Positions 57,801 to 64,000 of a stretch of 64,000 nt of DNA are shown piece after piece. Source of the DNA: Sclerotiophoma versabilis (lineage: Eukaryota > Ascomycota > Dothideomycetes > Pleosporales > Didymellaceae); NCBI GenBank assembly GCA_012274445.1, contig JAAROD010000081.1, positions 310,001-374,000 of the forward strand. The letters are read 5' to 3'. The notes under the pieces are model-generated. The model saw only the letters and a list, made by a program, of their open reading frames with translations. It ran no database searches and was not told the origin of the DNA. Position numbers and translations under genes: made by a program. Numbering within the stretch: position 1 is the stretch's first letter; every line of letters begins with the position of its first letter.

Positions 57801-58505
57801 ATGTCAGTCCCAGTCACAGGCAAATCCGGCAACGAAACACGCGCTACAGCGTTAGAGAACGAGTTTGAGAAGCGCCCCGACCCGGTAGCTCTTACACAAA
57901 ACCCAGATCCATCGAAAAATTCATCCTCAGGCGTGGATTATGAGCCATACCCGGATCAATCCATCAAGCTTGATCCAGCAAGAGAGAGAATCGTACAATC
58001 AATATGCAACTTGTACTCTGGTAGCGCAAGCAAAGAAGACATGATGGTCTATGCCGAAGAAGCTATCTATGACGATCCATGGAGTTATTGCGATACGCGA
58101 TACAAGATTGCCGGCCAGTGGTACGGTACGTGTTTGCTCGACTCTAAACTGAGATGCGTTACACCACTACGAGAATTTCCAGTCAAATTTCAACACGGCT
58201 AACAGGCGATGTCAGGCATTCCTAGAATCATGAAGTCAAGCAGGACCATCAAAACGCAGGTAGTATCTTCCAAGTCAGATGAGGTCATCTTCAAGCTGCA
58301 GCAAGAGTACACGCCAAAGCCAATGCCAATCGCCAAAAAAGTGAACAGCTTAGTTACGTTGACTCTCGATCCAAATGGGAAGGTCAAATATCACAAGGAC
58401 ATGTGGAATGAGAAAGACTACAGTCATGAGGGCTTCGGTAAGATCATGAAAGAGCTCAATGGAGATCACTTGACGAAGATCACACAGCCACCAGAGGACT
58501 TGTAG
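57801..58505 (+). CDS. Small NTF2/SnoaL-like hypothetical protein, 2 exons
   Basis: Exon 1 57,801-58,125, intron 58,126-58,215 (90 nt, GTACGT...GTCAG), exon 2 58,216-58,505; 204 aa. The junction gives G-Q-W-Y-G-I-P-R-I-M in frame; reading through instead hits a stop at 58,202. No signal peptide or membrane segment. From about residue 50 it resembles NTF2-like (SnoaL-type) alpha+beta folds: a helical R-I-V-Q-S-I-C-N-L-Y start, an A-I-Y-D-D-P-W block, and C-terminal beta strands with V-K-Y-H-K-D-M-W-N-E-K-D-Y. The last 30 residues are strongly fungal-conserved in my recollection. Such folds can be enzymes or binding proteins; no catalytic claim is possible here. The family name is an inference. 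Confidence 0.72.
58126..58215 (+). other. Intron of the NTF2/SnoaL-like gene
   Basis: 90 nt, GTACGT donor and GATGTCAG acceptor. The spliced CDS of 615 nt is a whole number of codons, and both flanks read into the same conserved block. Confidence 0.78.
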
Positions 58506-59135
58506 AGAATATATTTCGCGAACGAGTCAGAGAAACACTGTGCGATGGAACCTTTGCTTACAATAAAACTCAATCGTAATGCGAAATTGGTCTCCACCGC
58601 GTATGGCGGCCATCGACTGCATGAGTTAGCGTAGCAGAGTGCTCGTGTGAAGGGTGACTTATAAAAACGTGCCGTCCCAGCATGTGGAACGGCATTGGAG
58701 ACCACCCACAGACAATCTCTCACCACAGGCGCCCTCCCGCACACCGCTGTTCAAAAGAATGACTGAGCCTGACGTTGCCTCACGCAAATCCCCAAATGCC
58801 GACCAGGAGCACTGTACGCGAGTACAGTAGGGCTGTCATCGAGCTTACAGCAGCATGTAGCTTAGAAAGACCGGCCAAATGCTGCAGACAATAATTGTGG
58901 ACAGGCCTAAGCCTTGAGCCTCACTCTTGAGAGATCCCACTTTCATAGATCTGTTCGCAATTTGCACGTGGTCATGACTTGCCATGTACAGCCGATGGTC
59001 CCTTCGATGTAACTGCCTCACATAGTGAGTGCTCCTAAGTAACGATCATCCTTCAGAGATTTGAAAGAAGCTTATCAAACGCAGGGTCGCGCAAACAGTG
59101 GTGGTCGGAAAGACGCGACTTCAGAGTATCTCGAT
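58506..59135. other. Intergenic region, nothing recognised
   Basis: About 630 bp downstream of the NTF2-like gene. No ORF with family features, repeat or RNA gene was identified. Confidence 0.5.
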
Positions 59136-59908
59136 GAGCACCGTTTCACTCCCCTCCATGCCATGACTCCGATCGTGTTAACAGCATCCTAGCCAGGACG
59201 GCAGAAGCTTCGCGCAAGGTTCTCCTTCGGCACCACCATCTTGAGCAAAAGGCTTCAAGAGCTTCTCATCGTACGTATTGGCATGACTCTCTGAGACAGG
59301 TTTTTGATTCCTCTCCAGTCTGTGATGATCCGGAGGGCAACTACTTGCGGACAAAAGACATCCTCAAAAACCGCAATGAACTCCGTAACGAGTATGGCTC
59401 GCTCGAGGCAAAGGGCAGACGCTTGTCTGACACCGTACGCTGAACGTACGACTTGACAACTAACACGACTGATCGAATATCACATTCAAGTGACGAGTGA
59501 CAGGTTGCAAAACCGTGGCACGGACTCAAAAGCTCTTTAGCCGATGTGGCTGGTTGGCAATCTGGTTGAGACTTACGTCTCTGTTGGAGAGATGCGCGGG
59601 AGTGAGCGTCAAAGCCACATGTTCATGCACTATGGTTATCACAGGATAGTGGCACTACTGACTGTGTCCAACGAAAACAGTGGCCCTCGTACGTGTTCGA
59701 GCAAGTTCAGGCTTCAACTCCGGAGCGTGACGGACGGCCATTGGAAGACGATGCCAACTTGAGACGCATTAAGACCTCGCTGGGCTTGCGCCTTTCCGAC
59801 GAGTGGATCTTGCGACGGCCGAGGCCAAACAAGTGTAATATGTCTGTGTGTGGGGCGGCTTCAATCCCGTGCTCTGCCTACACCATGACTTGTTTCAAGA
59901 CGTCGTAG
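59136..59908 (+). pseudogene. Possible decayed gene, two coding-like fragments
   Basis: Two plus-strand stretches read like protein with normal fungal codon use but no start codon. 59,136 to about 59,443 contains Y-L-R-T-K-D-I-L-K-N-R-N-E-L and ends at TGA. 59,610-59,908 contains Y-V-F-E-Q-V-Q-A-S-T-P-E-R-D and L-R-L-S-D-E-W-I-L-R-R. They are in different frames with stops between. I do not recognise a family. They could be exons of an unannotated gene or, more likely, remains of one. Confidence 0.3.
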
Positions 59909-60837
59909 AGACATGTCCTTGGTGTTGGTACTCCGTATGGCAGCTCCTCTGTGAAAACATAAGGTGTAAGAATGAGGGTTGGACGATTTTCGAATCCCAA
60001 AGACGATCCTCAGTTGAGGGGTCCGGCAACTCCCACCAGAAAACTCCAACTTACATGACCAAGTAGCCACAGAGCTATTCTTTCTGACCAGAGTCTGTTG
60101 TACGGATGAGAGTGTCGACGTGGTTCTTCAGGAGAACTTTAACGCCCCAACAGGCACATGACAAACCAATTTGAGCCGAAGCTCCCGTACCTCGAGCCTC
60201 CCTTTCGCGCAAAGTTTCAAGGCTTCCACTCAAGGTGCGATGCCAAGGGACCATGGCTGATCGGAAGGTCGGCGACATGACCGCGAAGCTTTCCACCGCA
60301 TAAGGTGCGACGAATGCCAGGAGATGATTAGGGTTAAGATCCGAGCCTGCCCTCCTCACACGCAAGCACGGGCCGACATGCCGATAGAGCTGGGTTAGGA
60401 GCCTCCGGCGAGTATCGGGCGTACAAAGTATGTGAGGCGCAGCGGACTGCATTCCAAATGGAAGACAGACATCGGTAGCTGTAGGGAGAGTGACATGCGT
60501 TCGAGCTTGTAGCAAGCGAGAGAAGATATAGTGCCAATGAGGCTTGCGCGAGTTTCCCACCGTTAAGAACATTTTCAGATACTGTAGTCCACGGTCCGAT
60601 GAAGTCATGGTGCAGATGAGGTAGACGGAGCACAGAGCGGATACGAAGCGTTGTGTGGCGATTGGTCGTTGAGGAAGTGCTGTGTTGACCGACAAAAGCG
60701 ACCGACGCGACTGCCTACGTAAGGTTCGGGACGCGACTGCGCTAGTGTGTAGTCACGTGATTCCTTTTGACTAAGCAATACATCATTCTTTGCCTTGATC
60801 TCACCACGTCAAACAACCCAACATCAGCTTTGACGGT
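59909..60837. other. Intergenic region upstream of the RTP1-like gene
   Basis: About 930 bp. A 206-aa minus-strand ORF (60,075-60,695) is open but has no recognisable motif and is listed only as unlikely. The last 100 bp should include the promoter of the downstream gene. No repeat or RNA gene was seen. Confidence 0.4.
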
Positions 60838-63800
60838 ATGGGAGCCGTCGAACAGACAGTAGACGCTGCTGCGAACTTTGTTGGCCCATTTGTAGACGCA
60901 AGCGCGAAGCACTCTGCGCGAGATGGTGGCGAACAACACCTCGACAACGCCGTGCTGGTGCGGGAAGCTACAGAACACCTGATGGCTATCAACACCGCAG
61001 ATTTAGCTGCAGGACCGGATGCTCCCTACGATGCATCTCTTGCCGGTGTTGTATATGGGTTGTTGGATCTCATCACGTCACTTGGAGTTCTCCCATACTT
61101 ATCCTCTGGCGTTGCGTTTAGCCAACGCCCAAGATCGGTTTTAATAGCAACTTTCACTGTCTCTTCGCGCCAACACAAGGAGCTGTTATCGGAAATCATC
61201 CCTCTACTCCTTTCCATCTTGGAACAAAAGGAGGGCACAGGTCTACAGCCTCTTCTCGCGCAGCGCTCCCTACCTGACATTATTGCTGCACTTGCAGAAC
61301 TTGCATTTTCGCCTCAGCACACTCTGCAATTCCACTCCATTTTTGAGCCCGCTTTCAACGACCTGCTTATGCGGACTCCGACTTCGCGCCTGCTGCCAAT
61401 ACTCACCACGTTCCTTCAGCAACCACTTCCGGCATGGTTGAAGCCACGAATGGGGAGAGAACTCGCCACGGTACCTATCCGGACTCATGGGGTCAGGCAT
61501 GTCATCGAGTTCCTCTCCCTCTCCTACCTCTCCAAAAGCTCGCAGATTCCACAGGATGCATCTGGTCCCCAGTCACGGGTTCCAATACCCCTAGAAGCTG
61601 TAACACAAGCATCGAAGTTGTTGATCTCACCCCCAAGCGGTACAAGCCAAGACGATTGGATTCAAGCATTGGAGCCCCAGCTGTGGAGTCTTCTTGACGG
61701 AGACGAAGGTAGAGAGCTTAGCAGAGCGGCCGGCCAAATCATTGCAGGCGGCATCCTCAGCAAGAGAAGCACAGGTGCGCCTGGCACAACTGGATGGAGA
61801 GTGTTTGCTCAGCCAATTCTGGACACCATCCATCCCAAGGACAGTGCAAAAGCAATGCCACGGGACAGTACTGAAGACCAAGTCCTTGTTCAGGATCAGG
61901 GTCTGCTCCTCGCTATGCAAAGACTAGCTGTCATTACAAAATCGTATTCGCATGCAGGCCTTATCAAAAGACTTCTCACTCCCTTGCTCCTGCCTCTGTG
62001 GGCTCTGCTTAACTATTCTCGATTGAAGCGATCCCTCGACAAAGCATGGAGCGAACTACCGCGCGATATCATTGCAAAATATATCGCTGTCGCCTGCGAT
62101 CCGAAACAAATTGACATTGTTGCGACCAACCTTTTCTGGGATGGGCCCTCTACCTGGGTATTGGGACCAGGCAATAAAGGTGGCATTGAGTATCGGATTC
62201 GACGGGACAAAGGTTCTCGTGGCCTTGAGGGAATGGAGTCTGTGCTCTCACGCATCAGTGAGCTTACTGGACGGGTGGACCTTCTGGTCTCTCTGCTTGC
62301 AGATGGCAAAGTGTTAGACGATGCCGTATGCCTTATCTTCCTCCAGGTAACTAAGAGATGGCTGAGTCCTAACCGTAACATGAAGGCGACCCTTCTCCTT
62401 GAGGCCGACGATGATCCACTCACGGCATTGATAGACGCCAAACTTTCAGAAGCGTTAGCTTCCACGTTCAAAGACAACTTTGCAAGATCACCACAACACA
62501 TCATCGAGCTCATGAGTCAGTTGCTTCACAACTATGTTTCTGATCATCGGGCTAGGTCAGAACGACAAGCCAAGTCACATAAACCAAGCATTGCAAGTCT
62601 GGGGAGCATAGTGAAGCGCGATTCAGGGCTTGGGGACAGAACTAGTGCAGGTGACACTTCGGAAGATGATCTTGTCTCCTTTGCAATAAGCATCATCAAC
62701 ACAACAGTGGCGATACCGCAGTTCAAACGAGCATCCAGAACTGACGCTCTGCTTTCGCAAGTTATTGGGGACTTGCAATATCTGGTACACGCCCAACATC
62801 AACCACCCATATCGCCAATCATCACAAACTCAGCACGTAGCCTTCTACAGGTTCTTAGCCCACCGGCACTTAGCGCAGACCAGAAAAAAGTCGATATTGA
62901 CCCTCTGGCCTCTCATCGGATCACACTTCAAACAGCTCTTCGAGACCTCACCTCTCCTGAAGCTCCGGACCGCACATGGGCCCTCTCCACGCTTCACCAG
63001 CTAATCCAAAACAACTCGTCCTTCCCAGTCATTGACGTCCCGGCAACGACCTATCTCGTACTCTCCGCCTCCCTTGCAGACCCAGAATCGTACGTTCACA
63101 GCACCGCGATTCCTGTCCTGGTCAGCCTCGCACTCGGCGCGCCACACCCCACCATCAAAATACTCGTGGACGCGTTCCTTGACGTGGACGAACGCAGCCT
63201 TGCCTTGTCGAAGGGTCACATGACGGACGAGAAAGAGCGGGAATTGCAGGAAAGCCTAGAATATCGTCTGCGCGTTGGTGAGGTCCTGAACAAGATCCTC
63301 CTTGCGGATGAATTGGGGCATAATAAGGGTAGCAGGGGGATCCAGTACACCAGTATCAGACACATGACTTCAGCCTGTCTTTCATTAGCCTCACGCCGTG
63401 GTCAACGCCATAGAACGCAGTCATCCCGCCAAGCTGTATCATTACAAATTGTGCAGCAGCAAGAAGAGGCCGAAGCTGCATGGGGCGGTCCGATACCCAA
63501 CATCCTCGAGCCTGATGGAGAGGCTTCGACTTCCGATCAGGCAGACTACGAGGCTCTCAACAAGATCGTTAAAGGATGGGAGCACACAGGAATCGAAGAG
63601 GACGTGAGGATCCGAGCAAGCGCAATGAGTATCTTTGGCACTGTACTGGAGAAGCGGATAAGATTCGTTGGGCAGGCGACGGTCGATGCGGGCTTGCAGG
63701 TTGTGCTGCTGGTCTTGACCATGGAGACTGCGGAGAAGTTTTTTATATTAAGACGAGCGGCGGTACTAGTTGTCATGGGGCTTCTGAGAGCGCTAGATGA

Positions 63801-64000
63801 AGTGCTGGATGCTGGCGAGGATGCTAATGTAGGTTTGGGGATGAGGCAACAGGATGAAGTGGAACGCGTGCTCAGGTGGGCAAGGGATGAAGATGGGGAC
63901 GAGCTTGTGAGGGATCATGCGGCAAATGTGGTGGAGGGGTTGGAAACACTGCGAATGAAGAAGCTATACAAGATCAGAGATGAAGGCATGAAGTTGGGGC
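60838..64000 (+). CDS. RTP1/TANGO6-like protein, 3'-truncated by the window
   Basis: A single open frame of 1,054 codons runs from ATG 60,838 to the window edge with no stop and no intron; the final phase agrees with an unbroken reading. The protein is a helical-repeat type, rich in Leu, without signal peptide. A conserved F-W-D-G-P-S-T-W block lies near residue 430. Residues about 700-830 (L-R-D-L-T-S-P-E ... D-P-E-S-Y-V-H-S-T-A-I-P-V-L) fit the RTP1_C1 ARM-like domain, and residues about 918-965 (V-R-I-R-A-S-A-M-S-I-F) fit RTP1_C2 near the C-terminus. Yeast Rtp1 helps assembly and nuclear import of RNA polymerase II (family knowledge). The start is the first ATG; only a short C-terminal end is probably missing. 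The assignment is from pattern memory, not alignment. Confidence 0.75.
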   Translation, partial: MGAVEQTVDAAANFVGPFVDASAKHSARDGGEQHLDNAVLVREATEHLMAINTADLAAGPDAPYDASLAGVVYGLLDLITSLGVLPYLSSGVAFSQRPRSVLIATFTVSSRQHKELLSEIIPLLLSILEQKEGTGLQPLLAQRSLPDIIAALAELAFSPQHTLQFHSIFEPAFNDLLMRTPTSRLLPILTTFLQQPLPAWLKPRMGRELATVPIRTHGVRHVIEFLSLSYLSKSSQIPQDASGPQSRVPIPLEAVTQASKLLISPPSGTSQDDWIQALEPQLWSLLDGDEGRELSRAAGQIIAGGILSKRSTGAPGTTGWRVFAQPILDTIHPKDSAKAMPRDSTEDQVLVQDQGLLLAMQRLAVITKSYSHAGLIKRLLTPLLLPLWALLNYSRLKRSLDKAWSELPRDIIAKYIAVACDPKQIDIVATNLFWDGPSTWVLGPGNKGGIEYRIRRDKGSRGLEGMESVLSRISELTGRVDLLVSLLADGKVLDDAVCLIFLQVTKRWLSPNRNMKATLLLEADDDPLTALIDAKLSEALASTFKDNFARSPQHIIELMSQLLHNYVSDHRARSERQAKSHKPSIASLGSIVKRDSGLGDRTSAGDTSEDDLVSFAISIINTTVAIPQFKRASRTDALLSQVIGDLQYLVHAQHQPPISPIITNSARSLLQVLSPPALSADQKKVDIDPLASHRITLQTALRDLTSPEAPDRTWALSTLHQLIQNNSSFPVIDVPATTYLVLSASLADPESYVHSTAIPVLVSLALGAPHPTIKILVDAFLDVDERSLALSKGHMTDEKERELQESLEYRLRVGEVLNKILLADELGHNKGSRGIQYTSIRHMTSACLSLASRRGQRHRTQSSRQAVSLQIVQQQEEAEAAWGGPIPNILEPDGEASTSDQADYEALNKIVKGWEHTGIEEDVRIRASAMSIFGTVLEKRIRFVGQATVDAGLQVVLLVLTMETAEKFFILRRAAVLVVMGLLRALDEVLDAGEDANVGLGMRQQDEVERVLRWARDEDGDELVRDHAANVVEGLETLRMKKLYKIRDEGMKLG

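Noticed and set aside
60075..60695. 206-aa minus-strand ORF upstream of the RTP1-like gene
   Set aside because: No motif, unusual composition, and it overlaps another ORF in a different frame; probably chance.
62013..62513. Minus-strand ORFs at 61-63.8 kb
   Set aside because: Shadows of the continuous plus-strand RTP1-like frame, which runs unbroken to the window end.

Overview
This window looks like filamentous ascomycete chromosome, most likely Pezizomycotina and possibly Dothideomycetes. It has short GT-AG introns of 57 and 90 nt, fungal gene families, and a two-part base composition typical of genomes mutated by repeat-induced point mutation (RIP). About 39 kb (1-23,486 and 36,958 to about 53,050) is extremely AT-rich, TpA-rich and poor in CpA/TpG, with stops in every frame. 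These tracts are still readable as the wrecks of known transposons.

Left AT-rich block (1-23,450). This is a nest of retroelements whose insertion order can be read from target-site duplications (TSDs). A Ty1/copia element (Copia A, 1,429-23,450) is split inside its RNase H by a RIP-mutated Ty3/gypsy element (G2, 6,537-21,185, TSD GCTTC). G2 is itself split in gag by a second copia (Copia B, 7,712-15,299, TSD TCTAT).

Centre (23,487-36,957). This is an unmutated, apparently intact Ty3/gypsy chromovirus present as a perfect tandem, LTR-internal-LTR-internal-LTR, with a 6,485-bp period and 501-bp LTRs. The outer ends carry a 5-bp TSD (GTATA). The tandem sits in the gag of another, already RIP-mutated copy of the same family. 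Each unit encodes a 713-aa Gag with one CCHC knuckle and three extra Cys/His modules. Pol follows in the -1 frame after a U UUU UUA slippery site and carries protease, RT, RNase H, integrase and a chromodomain. An antisense ORF between pol and the 3' LTR has Zn2Cys6-type cysteine spacing followed by a coiled coil. Gag/Pol would make the particle and copy the element, and the chromodomain probably steers integration. The antisense protein is unexplained.

Right AT-rich block (36,958-53,050). It holds more RIP-mutated wrecks: a TRIM-like mini-LTR element and a TRIM/copia chimera, a 5.0-kb minus-strand copia (Copia C), plus- and minus-strand copia remnants (Copia D, E), two 1.86-kb pogo/Fot1-like DNA transposons, and a further pogo-type terminal repeat at the edge.

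Gene-bearing right end (53,141-64,000). Composition switches abruptly beside the stop codon of a membrane-bound sulfatase-like gene (minus strand, 2 exons). A small 2-exon NTF2/SnoaL-like gene follows (plus strand), then about 2.3 kb with only decayed coding fragments, then a long RTP1/TANGO6-like gene (plus strand) that runs off the window. These three genes show no obvious functional link. No tRNA, rRNA, CRISPR or bacterial-type feature was seen.
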